From Desulfomicrobiaceae bacterium (GTDB lineage Bacteria > Desulfobacterota > Desulfovibrionia > Desulfovibrionales > Desulfomicrobiaceae), in assembly GCA_003530935.1 (NCBI GenBank), contig DPEO01000063.1:13837-29828 (forward strand): a DNA stretch of 15,992 nucleotides, given 5' to 3'. Below are positions 7,403 through 14,249 of the stretch, piece after piece (the stretch's first letter is position 1; every line of letters starts with the position of its first letter). The notes beneath the pieces are model-generated. The model had not been told where the DNA came from and searched no databases. It saw only the letters and a list, made by a program, of their open reading frames with translations. A program made the translations under genes and the position numbers.

Positions 7403-7807
7403 GTGACCCGGGCGCGGGTGGTGGACTTCGTGTTTTTGGTGCTCCTCAGCGCTGCCTTGGGCTTTGCCTTCAACAGCCAAAATCCGCAGGGGGTGGAGTT
7501 GCTGCCCCCTTCCTTGCCCCCAAGCGTGCAGGTGGTGGCCGCCATCCCCAAGGACGCGGTGGTGGTGGATGCCCGGCCGCGGCAGTACTTTGAGCGAGGG
7601 AGCCTTCCGGGGGCCGTCAATGTGCCCCCGCAATTTTTCGATTTGATCTACCCCATGCTTTTGGGAAACCTCGACCCGGAGCAGCCGGTGGTGGTGTTCG
7701 GACGGACCTGGAGCCGGCTCTACGACGTGGAAACCGCACGCCTCCTCGTGGAGCGGGGCCATGAGGCGGTGTCGATACTCGAAGCTCTCCCGGAGGCGCG
7801 GCCATGA
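7403..7807 (+). CDS. Membrane-anchored rhodanese-fold protein lacking the catalytic cysteine
   Basis: A 134-residue protein beginning at a GTG that directly abuts the TAG of the GAF gene. The N-terminal hydrophobic segment (about 7-23, VDFVFLVLLSAALGFAF) is a signal anchor or uncleaved signal. The rest is a rhodanese domain: VVVDARPRQYFERGSLPGAVNVP (53-75), then VVVFGRTWSRLYDVETARLLVERGHEAVSIL (96-126). In active rhodaneses the loop after the VV-x-Y strand begins with Cys; here Gly100 sits there and the protein has no cysteine at all, so sulfur transfer is excluded and a binding or regulatory role is likely. The stop overlaps the MauE-like start by 4 bases (7804-7807). Confidence 0.85.
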   Translation: MTRARVVDFVFLVLLSAALGFAFNSQNPQGVELLPPSLPPSVQVVAAIPKDAVVVDARPRQYFERGSLPGAVNVPPQFFDLIYPMLLGNLDPEQPVVVFGRTWSRLYDVETARLLVERGHEAVSILEALPEARP

Positions 7808-8280
7808 GGCGCTGGCTGGCTTGGCGCGGGCATTTTTGGATCGCGTTGCTGCTGCGGGTCTATCTGGGCGGCCTTTTCGTGCTGGCCAGCCTGTACAAGA
7901 TTCAGTTCCCGGCCGCCTTTGCCGACTCGGTAGTGGAGTACCAATTGGTGCCGTATGCGCTCGTGCCCGTGGTGGCGGTGGTACTTCCGTGGCTGGAGCT
8001 TTTGGCGGGTTTGTGTCTGGTGCTCGGGGTGCGCGCCAAGGCCGCGGCATGGACGGTGGCCGGGCTCCTCGCCATGTTCAGTGTGGCGGTGGCCTCGGTC
8101 TTGTGGCGGGGGCTGCCGGTGGGGTGTGGGTGTTTTGAAGCCTCCGGAGAGCCTGCCTCATGGCTGACCGTGGCCCGGGATTTGGTTTGGTTGGGTATGG
8201 CCTTGTACGTCATCGGGTATGATCGTTTCTTGCACTTGGAGCGCGTATTCCTCCTTTCTTCTGCGGAGCTCGATCGATGA
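7804..8280 (+). CDS. MauE/DoxX-family redox-associated membrane protein
   Basis: A 158-residue integral membrane protein with about four hydrophobic helices (near 12-32, 51-75, 81-101 and 122-139). The hallmark segments are LLRVYLGGLFVLASLYKIQ, LPWLELLAGLCLVLG and GLPVGCGCF (Cys108, Cys110). The CGCF motif is typical of MauE-like proteins, which are linked to disulfide handling of exported partners in methylamine dehydrogenase maturation. The MauE-like gene in an operon with an exported CxxC redoxin and a rhodanese fold suggests electron or thiol traffic across the membrane. It overlaps both neighbours by ATGA. The substrate is unknown. Confidence 0.85.
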   Translation: MRRWLAWRGHFWIALLLRVYLGGLFVLASLYKIQFPAAFADSVVEYQLVPYALVPVVAVVLPWLELLAGLCLVLGVRAKAAAWTVAGLLAMFSVAVASVLWRGLPVGCGCFEASGEPASWLTVARDLVWLGMALYVIGYDRFLHLERVFLLSSAELDR

Positions 8281-8588
8281 AAACCTTGTTGTGGAGCCTC
8301 GCCGTAGCGCTGGTGGTGGGGTGCAGCAGCCGTATGGACGTGGCGGGTCGGTACACGAGCCAGTCCCCGCATGGCGGCGAGTCGGTACGAATCGTCATGA
8401 CCTTGGCTCCGGATGGGACAGGCAAGTGGCAGGTGGGGATGGAAGAAAGCGTCTTTTCGTGGTCCGTGGATGGGGAGCGGCTGCGCCTCTATACCCGCCG
8501 CGGTGGAGTGCTGGAGGGGCGGGTGATCGCCCCTGATTTCCTTCGGGTGGACGTCCCCGGCTGGGGGATGGTGGAGTTTCGGCGCTAG
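8277..8588 (+). CDS. Small predicted lipoprotein, last gene of the operon
   Basis: A 103-residue protein starting inside the MauE-like stop (ATGA, 8277-8280). MKTLLWSLAVALVVGC is a short lipoprotein signal with lipobox VVGC and lipidated Cys16. The mature part is small and beta-rich (GRYTSQSPHGG, IVMTLAPDGTGKWQV, FSWSVDGERLRLYTRRGG), resembling small lipoproteins of the 'copper-resistance/NlpE-like' barrel type only in general style. No firm family. Its TAG shares the CTAG palindrome (8585-8588) with the stop codon of the opposing proC. Confidence 0.8.
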   Translation: MKTLLWSLAVALVVGCSSRMDVAGRYTSQSPHGGESVRIVMTLAPDGTGKWQVGMEESVFSWSVDGERLRLYTRRGGVLEGRVIAPDFLRVDVPGWGMVEFRR

Positions 8589-9364
8589 ACGCCGCGTCCG
8601 AGTTCTTCGCTGCGCCGGGTGGCGGCCCGTACTGCCTCGAAGATGGCGTGGCGAAAGCCGCAGGCGTCCAGGGTGGCAAGGCCGGCGATGGTGGTCCCTC
8701 CAGGAGACGTGACGGCTTCACGCAAGAGCGCCGGGTGCGCGTTCGGCTCTTGGGCCATGGCCACGCTTCCGGCGATGAGCGCGCGCACCATGGCCGTGGC
8801 CTCCGGGCGGGCGATGCCCACGAGCACCCCGGCGTCGATGAGGGCCTCCATGAAAGCAAATACGTACGCGGGCCCGGAGCCGATGAGGCCGGTATAGGCG
8901 TCGAGGAGTCGCTCCGGAAGGATATGGGTTTGTCCCAACTCAGCAAAGAGATCGGGGACTTCGGTTTTTGCTTCGCTGGATAGGTCCGGGTCCTCCACGC
9001 AGAGGGCAAAGACTCCCTGACCGATGAGTGCCGGAGTATTGGGCATGACGCGCACCACCGGCGCGCCGCCGGACCATTCCTTGAGACGCGCCACCGGAAT
9101 GCCGGCGGCCACGGAGACGAGGACGGTTCCGGTAGGAAGGCGAAGTCCCCGAGTGACCGCCTCGGCGATCTGCGGCTTCACTGCCAGGATCACGTACTGC
9201 GCCTTGGTCGCAGCCTCGTTTGCGGAAGAGGTCAGATGGACGTGGGGTCCGAGGGCGTCCTGATGAACATTGGGGTCATAGCCGTACACGACGTGCGTCT
9301 TGCCCCAGCCGCGCGCCAGAGCACCGCCCATGTTTCCCAGTCCAATGATGGCGATGTGGGCCAT
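8585..9364 (-). CDS. proC: Pyrroline-5-carboxylate reductase
   Basis: Last step of proline synthesis: NAD(P)H reduction of pyrroline-5-carboxylate to proline in the cytoplasm. The N-terminal Rossmann motif IAIIGLGNMGGALARG is present, as are MPNTPALIGQG, GSGPAYVFAFMEALIDAGVLVGI and the C-terminal family signature LREAVTSPGGTTIAGL. The start is the ATG at 9362-9364, which has GGAGG just upstream and begins at the Rossmann strand; it gives 259 residues, slightly short of the usual about 270 but complete in motifs. It follows ndk by 54 bases on the same strand and is likely co-transcribed. It converges on the lipoprotein gene with overlapping stop codons. Confidence 0.95.
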   Translation of the reverse strand: MAHIAIIGLGNMGGALARGWGKTHVVYGYDPNVHQDALGPHVHLTSSANEAATKAQYVILAVKPQIAEAVTRGLRLPTGTVLVSVAAGIPVARLKEWSGGAPVVRVMPNTPALIGQGVFALCVEDPDLSSEAKTEVPDLFAELGQTHILPERLLDAYTGLIGSGPAYVFAFMEALIDAGVLVGIARPEATAMVRALIAGSVAMAQEPNAHPALLREAVTSPGGTTIAGLATLDACGFRHAIFEAVRAATRRSEELGRGV

Positions 9365-9390
9365 GACCGCCTCCGTGATATTGGGGTGAT

Positions 9391-9413
9391 AGCGGGGGCT
9401 GGTCACCCCCGCT
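9391..9413 (-). terminator. GC-rich hairpin between ndk and proC
   Basis: Perfect eight-base arms AGCGGGGG and CCCCCGCT around a seven-base loop lie 5 bases after the ndk stop. There is no U-run downstream, so it is more likely an RNA-stabilising or partial-attenuation hairpin than a full intrinsic terminator. Confidence 0.5.
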
Positions 9414-9418
9414 CATGA

Positions 9419-9835
9419 CTAGCCGACGAGTTCCAAAGCGCTGAAGAAGAACGGGATCTCCACAGCGGCTGTCTCCGGGCCGTCGGAGCCGTGGCACGAG
9501 TTGCGTTCGATATCCAGGGCGTACTTCTTGCGGATGGTGCCTTCCGCTGCCTGGTCTTTGTTGGTGGCGCCCATGAGGTCCCGGTAGCGCTGGATGGCGT
9601 TTTCCCCTTCCAGGCATAGGGCGACAATGGGGCCAGAGCTCATATACGTGGTGAGACTTTCAAAGAAAGGGCGCGCCTTGTGCACGGCGTAGAAGGCCTC
9701 GGCCTGGGCCTTGGTGAGGTGCAGCATTTTCATGGCGATGATGCGCAGTCCTGCGGCTTGGATCATGGCCATGATTTCGCCCTGGAGCCCCCGCTCCACG
9801 GCGTCCGGTTTGATGAGAGCAAGTGTCCGTTCCAT
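9419..9835 (-). CDS. ndk: Nucleoside diphosphate kinase
   Basis: Transfers the gamma phosphate from ATP to nucleoside diphosphates. The 138 residues are the usual length. Motifs: ERTLALIKPDAVERG (2-16), RPFFESL (55-61), and the active-site loop with phospho-His115 in RNSCHGSDG (111-119). AAGGAG at 9841-9846 lies 5 bases before the ATG. All catalytic residues are present. It precedes proC and diverges from the GAF-gap unit. Confidence 0.97.
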   Translation of the reverse strand: MERTLALIKPDAVERGLQGEIMAMIQAAGLRIIAMKMLHLTKAQAEAFYAVHKARPFFESLTTYMSSGPIVALCLEGENAIQRYRDLMGATNKDQAAEGTIRKKYALDIERNSCHGSDGPETAAVEIPFFFSALELVG

Positions 9836-9946
9836 GAAAACTCCTTGAAAAAGAATTGTTGTTTATCTATTCTGAAACAGAGAAAAAAACAAGGTTGGAG
9901 AGGGAGATCTTTTTTGGTTGAACGTTCAAAAACAAAGGAGTGCGTG
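9836..9946. promoter_or_regulatory. Divergent promoter region between ndk and GAF-gap
   Basis: This 111-base AT-rich gap separates divergent genes. Candidate plus-strand promoter: TTGAAA (9845-9850), 17 bases, TATTCT (9868-9873). Candidate minus-strand promoter: TTGTTT, 17 bases, TAGATA (9864-9869), which would overlap it. Both are weak matches by eye. Confidence 0.35.
9918..9929. promoter_or_regulatory. 12-base perfect palindrome, possible operator
   Basis: TTGAACGTTCAA is a perfect palindrome lying 5 bases before the AAGGAG of the GAF gene and flanked by T-rich and A-rich arms. It has the shape of a dimeric regulator site and would sit downstream of the candidate plus promoter, as a repressor site would. 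Confidence 0.4.
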
Positions 9947-10507
9947 ATGGCGGACAAACGGTTGTACGAGGTGTTTTACGAGGTAAGCCGCACGGTGAAC
10001 TCTTCGTTGGATCCCAGTGAGGTGTTGGCGCGTATTGCCGAGCAGGTGACGCGGGCCATGGGAGTCAAAGGGTGTTTTCTGCGTTTGCTCGACCGCACAG
10101 GCACGGTGCTCAAACCTGCGGCGTTTTATGGCTTGAGCGATCGCTATGCCCGCAAGGGACCCGTGGAGGTGGCACGCAGCAAGATCGACCAGGAAGCCCT
10201 TGCCGGGCAGATGGTGACCATCTTGGACGCCCGCACGGACGAGCGGTTTCAGTACCGCGAGGATGCAGCCAAAGAAGGGCTGGCGTCGATCCTGGTGGCC
10301 CCGCTCATGGTGGAAGGGACGCGGCCCATCGGAGTGCTGCGGGTATACACCGACACCCCGAGAGAATTCGACGCCGAAGAGCGCAAGTTTTTACAGGCCA
10401 TCGCGGATATCTCGGCCATTGCCATCGAGAACGCCCGCATGCATCAGACCCTGAAGCGGCAGATGGAACTCATTCACGCCTACGACTACCAGACCTTTGA
10501 AGACTAG
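9947..10507 (+). CDS. Single GAF-domain protein upstream of gap
   Basis: A 186-residue cytoplasmic protein that is essentially one GAF domain (about 12-168). It shows LYEVFYEVSRTVNSSLDPSEVLARIAEQVTRAMGVKGCFLRLLD, the PVEVARSKIDQEALAG segment, SILVAPLMVEGTRPIGVLRVYTD and the closing helix FLQAIADISAIAIENARMH. The ATG at 9947 follows AAGGAG by 6 bases; earlier in-frame starts would run over the ndk gene and are rejected. No output domain is attached. It ends 12 bases before gap and probably shares its mRNA. GAF domains bind small ligands (nucleotides, NO, 2-oxoacids), so it may tune glycolysis or partner a signalling protein, but that is inference. Confidence 0.9.
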   Translation: MADKRLYEVFYEVSRTVNSSLDPSEVLARIAEQVTRAMGVKGCFLRLLDRTGTVLKPAAFYGLSDRYARKGPVEVARSKIDQEALAGQMVTILDARTDERFQYREDAAKEGLASILVAPLMVEGTRPIGVLRVYTDTPREFDAEERKFLQAIADISAIAIENARMHQTLKRQMELIHAYDYQTFED

Positions 10508-10519
10508 AGGGAGCGCACC

Positions 10520-11539
10520 ATGACCAAGATTCGCATCGGCATCAATGGCTTTGGCCGCATCGGCCGTCAGGTACTCAAAACCATCTGGCAGCGGCATCGG
10601 GACAGCCTGGAAGTGGTGGCCATCAATGATTTGTTCGACACGGCGACCAACGCGCATCTTTTGCGTCACGATACTTCCTATGGGCACTTTCCTGAGCGTA
10701 TCGAGGAGGACGGCTCCGTCATCCGTGTGGGAGGGCAGTGGGAAATCCAGAGTTTTGCTCAGCGCGATCCCAAGCTCATCCCATGGGGAAGCTTGGGGGT
10801 GGATATCGTCGTGGAGGCCACGGGTATCTTTCGCACCGGCCCCACGGCCCGGCAGCATCTGGAGGCCGGCGCCAAGAAGGTGATTATCACCGCCCCGGCC
10901 AAGGAAGAGGATGTGACCATCGTGCTCGGCGTCAACCAGGATGCCTACGACCCGGCCCGGCATCACGTGGTCTCCAATGCTTCGTGCACCACCAATTGTC
11001 TGGCCCCGGCAGTGAAGGTGATGCACAGCCGTTTTGGGGTGGTCAAAGGGGTCCTCACCACGGTACATGCCTATACCAACGACCAGCGCATCCTGGATTT
11101 GCCGCACAAGGATTTGCGCCGGGCCCGGGCTGCGGCCTGCAACATGATCCCCACTTCCACGGGCGCGGCCAAGGCCGTGGCCAAGGTGCTGCCGGAGCTG
11201 GCCGGCCGTTTCGACGGCTATTCGGTACGTGTGCCCACCCCTGCGGTTTCCTTGGTGGATTTCGTGGCCGTGCTGGAGCGCGACACCACCACCGAGGAGT
11301 TGCGGGCCGCCTTTCGTGACGCTGCCAGCGGGGAACTCAAAGGCATTCTCGCCTATAGCGAGGAGCCGTTGGTGTCTTCGGACTTTCTGGGCAATCCCCA
11401 CTCCGGCATCGTGGAGGCGGAATTTACTGCCGTCCAATGCGGAAATTTGGCCAAGGTGTATATCTGGTACGATAACGAGTGGGGCTACTCTTGTCGGGTG
11501 GCGGATTTGGCCCATTATATGGCGCAGAAAGGGCTTTAG
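10520..11539 (+). CDS. gap: Glyceraldehyde-3-phosphate dehydrogenase, type I
   Basis: Glycolytic and gluconeogenic enzyme oxidising and phosphorylating glyceraldehyde 3-phosphate with NAD. At 339 residues it is full length. The Rossmann motif INGFGRIGR (8-16) with Asp37 of VVAINDLFD indicates NAD preference. The catalytic Cys156 lies in SNASCTTNC and His183 in LTTVHAYTND. The C-terminal WYDNEWGYSCRVADL is canonical. AGGGAG (10508-10513) lies 6 bases before the ATG. It follows the GAF gene closely. The 66 bases to the converging yibQ-type stop hold no clear terminator. Confidence 0.97.
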   Translation: MTKIRIGINGFGRIGRQVLKTIWQRHRDSLEVVAINDLFDTATNAHLLRHDTSYGHFPERIEEDGSVIRVGGQWEIQSFAQRDPKLIPWGSLGVDIVVEATGIFRTGPTARQHLEAGAKKVIITAPAKEEDVTIVLGVNQDAYDPARHHVVSNASCTTNCLAPAVKVMHSRFGVVKGVLTTVHAYTNDQRILDLPHKDLRRARAAACNMIPTSTGAAKAVAKVLPELAGRFDGYSVRVPTPAVSLVDFVAVLERDTTTEELRAAFRDAASGELKGILAYSEEPLVSSDFLGNPHSGIVEAEFTAVQCGNLAKVYIWYDNEWGYSCRVADLAHYMAQKGL

Positions 11540-11605
11540 GTCGGCCTGGAGGAGGTCTTGTTCCGAAGTCTTCCGCGCATCTCCTGGGGGCCAACTCCAT
11601 GGCCT

Positions 11606-12913
11606 TTAGGGGCTTGGGATTTGGGCGAACCGGGGTGCAAGGCGGCTGAGGGAGACGACCTGCGCACCTCCGGTGTGCTCTCGGGCCCAGATGGTGAGCG
11701 CCCGCAAGGTTTGTGGATAGGGGTGGCCGATGGCGATGGCCACCCCTTTTTTGTGCGCTATGGCTTCGGCCTTGCGCAGTTGGGCGAGGACCGCCGGGGT
11801 GGAGGCCACGTTGTCGAGAAAAGTGGTGCGCCGCAGGTAAGGGAGGTTGGCGTCCCGGCTGACGGCCGGGACGGCGCTCTTGGCCGTAGTCGCGCTGTCC
11901 ACGAAGATTTTTCCGCGACGGTGCAGGGCCTTCAGCATGGCCGTCACGCCGGCGTAGTCTTCGGTAAAACGTGAGCCCATGTGGTTGTTGGCGCCGATGG
12001 CATGCGGCACGCGCAGCAAGGCTTCGTCCACCAGGGCGTGGATGCGGGCGGCGTCCATGCCCGCCATGAGGGTGCCTGGCCCGGAATTGGGGTGGGGGAA
12101 GCCGTGAGGCTCGCAGGGCAGGTGCACGAGGACGTCACGTCCGGCGCGGTGGGCGATGTCGGCCGTGGCCTGGGCCTTGGGGGTGTAAGGAAGGATGGAG
12201 AAGACCACCGGGATAGGAAGGCTCGCCAGGGTTTGGGCGGCCACGAGATCCTGGCCGAGGTCGTCAATGATGATCACCAACTGTCCGGAAGCGGTCGTGG
12301 TGGGCGGCAGGAGCGGGGGCTCTGGCTGGAGGATGATGCGGTGGGTCGTGACCCCCTGGATGCGGACCTCCAGGTCACGGGCGTCTGGGGTGCGCGAAAA
12401 AAGTCGAGGAGCGCGGGGAAGACGCGCGAGAATCTGTTCCAGGGCGACCCGAAACCGCGCTGGGGCCGGGGCTGGGATTTCGATGGTTTGGAACTGGATT
12501 TCGCCTAGGCCCGTGGTGTGGGTGTCCACGGAAGCAATATGGATGTTGCGTGCGTCCAGGCCGCAGGATTCTGCCGCCCGTGTGATGGCGTCGTCGATGA
12601 AATGGACCAGGATTTCTGCATCTTCGGTTTGGGCTTCATAGGGGAGGGCTGGAGGAAGCTTGGGCGACGGCGCCGGAGTTGGGGCGGCAGGTGGCGAGGA
12701 TGCAGGCCCCGAGCGGGGCGCAGGCGCTGAAGGCGCTGCAGGTGCTTGGGGGGGGATCTTGACTGGAGGAGACGGGGCGAGCACCGCCCGCAAGACCCAA
12801 AAGGTGATGGCTACCAGGGTGAGAAGTCCAAGCGCAAGCGCGACGCGTCCTCCTGCCGCCCTGGATGGACGGCGGGAGGAGCGCTTTTTGGACGAGGATT
12901 GGCGGCGAGCCAT
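11606..12913 (-). CDS. Divergent polysaccharide deacetylase, YibQ family
   Basis: A 435-residue protein. The basic N-terminus (MARRQSSSKKRSSRRPSR) and one transmembrane helix (about 24-45) anchor it in the inner membrane. A long Pro/Ala-rich linker (46-90) spans into the periplasm, then an extra domain (about 93-195), then a NodB-like catalytic domain from 210. The catalytic domain has IIIDDLGQD (Asp217/218), LVHLPCEP (His264), GANNHMGSRF (His311) and AIGHPYP (His397). The family is usually linked to the envC and S41 protease genes, as here: it starts 12 bases after the protease stop. Its target is presumed to be a cell-wall or exported polysaccharide, not proven. The linker and extra N-terminal domain are longer than in the short E. 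coli form. The Shine-Dalgarno is weak, suggesting translational coupling. Confidence 0.9.
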   Translation of the reverse strand: MARRQSSSKKRSSRRPSRAAGGRVALALGLLTLVAITFWVLRAVLAPSPPVKIPPQAPAAPSAPAPRSGPASSPPAAPTPAPSPKLPPALPYEAQTEDAEILVHFIDDAITRAAESCGLDARNIHIASVDTHTTGLGEIQFQTIEIPAPAPARFRVALEQILARLPRAPRLFSRTPDARDLEVRIQGVTTHRIILQPEPPLLPPTTTASGQLVIIIDDLGQDLVAAQTLASLPIPVVFSILPYTPKAQATADIAHRAGRDVLVHLPCEPHGFPHPNSGPGTLMAGMDAARIHALVDEALLRVPHAIGANNHMGSRFTEDYAGVTAMLKALHRRGKIFVDSATTAKSAVPAVSRDANLPYLRRTTFLDNVASTPAVLAQLRKAEAIAHKKGVAIAIGHPYPQTLRALTIWAREHTGGAQVVSLSRLAPRFAQIPSP

Positions 12914-12925
12914 GCCCGGATAGGC

Positions 12926-14200
12926 TTAGCGCGCCTGAATTTGGGTGATGTGCGGCAGGGATTTCACCAGGCTCAAGGCGAGGCGCAACTGATTGTCCTG
13001 GGCCAAGATCGCCTGCGTTTCTTTCTCTGTGGTCCTGCCTGCATCGCCATTGGGGTTGTCCAAGTGACGGGAGAGGTCCGCTTCGCGGCGCAGCATTGGG
13101 TCTTCTTCGGGAGTGGTGGCGTCGGTTACCAGCGGGATCTCGATGTCCGGTTGGATCCCCTCGGCCTGAATGGAACGGCCGCTGGGCGTGTAGTAGAGGG
13201 CCACAGTCAGTTTGATGGCAGAGCCGTCGGCCAGCGGGATGATAGATTGCACCGAGCCTTTGCCGAAGGTGCGCTCGCCAACGATGAGGGCGCGTTTTCT
13301 ATCCTGCAGGGCGCCGGCTACGATCTCCGAGGCGGAGGCCGATCCGGCGTTGACCAGGACCACCACGGGACAGGTGACATCTGTGCTTTGGGCTGTGGCC
13401 AGTTCGTCTTGACGGCTTTGGGGATCCCTGCCCTGGGTGTAGACGATGAGACCGTCGCGCAGGAACGTATCGCTGACGGACACGGCCTGGTCCAGCAGGC
13501 CGCCGGGATTATTGCGCAGATCAAGGATCACCCCCCGCAGCGGGGTCTGGGCGGTGTATTCGCGCAGCTTTTTGTGCAGGTCTGCCGTGGTGGTGGCCTT
13601 GAAGTCGGTGATGCGCACCTGGAGGTATCCGGGCTCGAGCTCCCGTGTCTTGACACTCACCAAGGGAATGGTGCCCCGCACTATGGTGACTTTCTCCGGA
13701 GCCTTGGAGTCGGTATGGAGTATGGTGAGGGTGACGCTGGTGTCTTGGGGGCCGCGGATCCTGGTCACCGCGTCTTCGATGCTCATCTCTGCGGTGGACT
13801 CACCATTGATCTCCAGGATGATGTCTCCGGCACGCAATCCGGCCTTGGCCGCTGGCGTATCCTCGATGGGCGCGATGACGGTGAGCCGGCGGTCACGGAT
13901 GCCGATCTGGATCCCGATGCCGCCGAATTCCCCTTGAAACTCTTCTTGCATCATCTTGAACTTGTCGAGATCAATGAAGGCGGAGTGCGGGTCGATGGCC
14001 CCCAGCATGCCCTGGATCGCCCCATGAATGAGGTCGGTGCGGTTGACGGGCTGGACGTAATTTTTCTCGATGAGGTCCAGCGTTTGGCTGAATTGTTTCA
14101 GCGCTTGGTATTGATCGGCATCCCGAGCGAGACTTTGGGCCGGGACGCCAGCCAGGATGAAGAGCAGAGCCAATGCTCCGACACCATGCATAAGGCGCAT
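12926..14200 (-). CDS. ctpA: S41 carboxy-terminal processing protease
   Basis: A 424-residue secreted protease. The signal peptide is MRLMHGVGALALLFILAGVPAQSLA. An N-terminal helical part carries the family mark IHGAIQGMLGAIDPHSAFID. The PDZ domain is about 85-175 (GGIGIQIGI ... DTPAAKAGLRAGDIILEING). The S41 core contains ILDLRNNPGGLLDQAVSVSDTFL, NAGSASASEIVAGALQD (catalytic Ser289) and ERTFGKGSVQ (Lys314), a Ser-Lys dyad. The ATG at 14200 is chosen because AAGGAGG (14206-14212) precedes it by 5 bases and it begins the signal peptide; upstream starts give a non-signal extension over envC. It lies between envC and the yibQ-type gene, an arrangement common in proteobacteria, and probably trims envelope or division proteins. 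The catalytic dyad is intact. Confidence 0.93.
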   Translation of the reverse strand: MRLMHGVGALALLFILAGVPAQSLARDADQYQALKQFSQTLDLIEKNYVQPVNRTDLIHGAIQGMLGAIDPHSAFIDLDKFKMMQEEFQGEFGGIGIQIGIRDRRLTVIAPIEDTPAAKAGLRAGDIILEINGESTAEMSIEDAVTRIRGPQDTSVTLTILHTDSKAPEKVTIVRGTIPLVSVKTRELEPGYLQVRITDFKATTTADLHKKLREYTAQTPLRGVILDLRNNPGGLLDQAVSVSDTFLRDGLIVYTQGRDPQSRQDELATAQSTDVTCPVVVLVNAGSASASEIVAGALQDRKRALIVGERTFGKGSVQSIIPLADGSAIKLTVALYYTPSGRSIQAEGIQPDIEIPLVTDATTPEEDPMLRREADLSRHLDNPNGDAGRTTEKETQAILAQDNQLRLALSLVKSLPHITQIQAR

Positions 14201-14205
14201 ACATT

Positions 14206-14212
14206 CCTCCTT
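14206..14212 (-). promoter_or_regulatory. Ribosome binding site of the S41 protease
   Basis: AAGGAGG on the minus strand lies 5 bases before the ATG at 14198-14200. It is one of the strongest sites in the window and fixes the start. Confidence 0.75.
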
Positions 14213-14249
14213 GGAGAGGGAAAACACGAAAGATGCCATAACCACACCG

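Noticed and set aside
6221..8050. Long minus-strand open frame opposite the GAF, rhodanese and MauE-like genes
   Set aside because: Low-complexity Pro/Arg/His-rich translation typical of a shadow frame; the plus-strand genes are tightly packed and recognisable.
9907..9916. T-run after AGATC as an intrinsic terminator
   Set aside because: No GC stem precedes the T-run and no gene ends there on the plus strand.
11540..11605. Terminator between converging gap and yibQ-type genes
   Set aside because: Only a 4-base GGCC/GGCC pair around CCAT is present; too weak to call.
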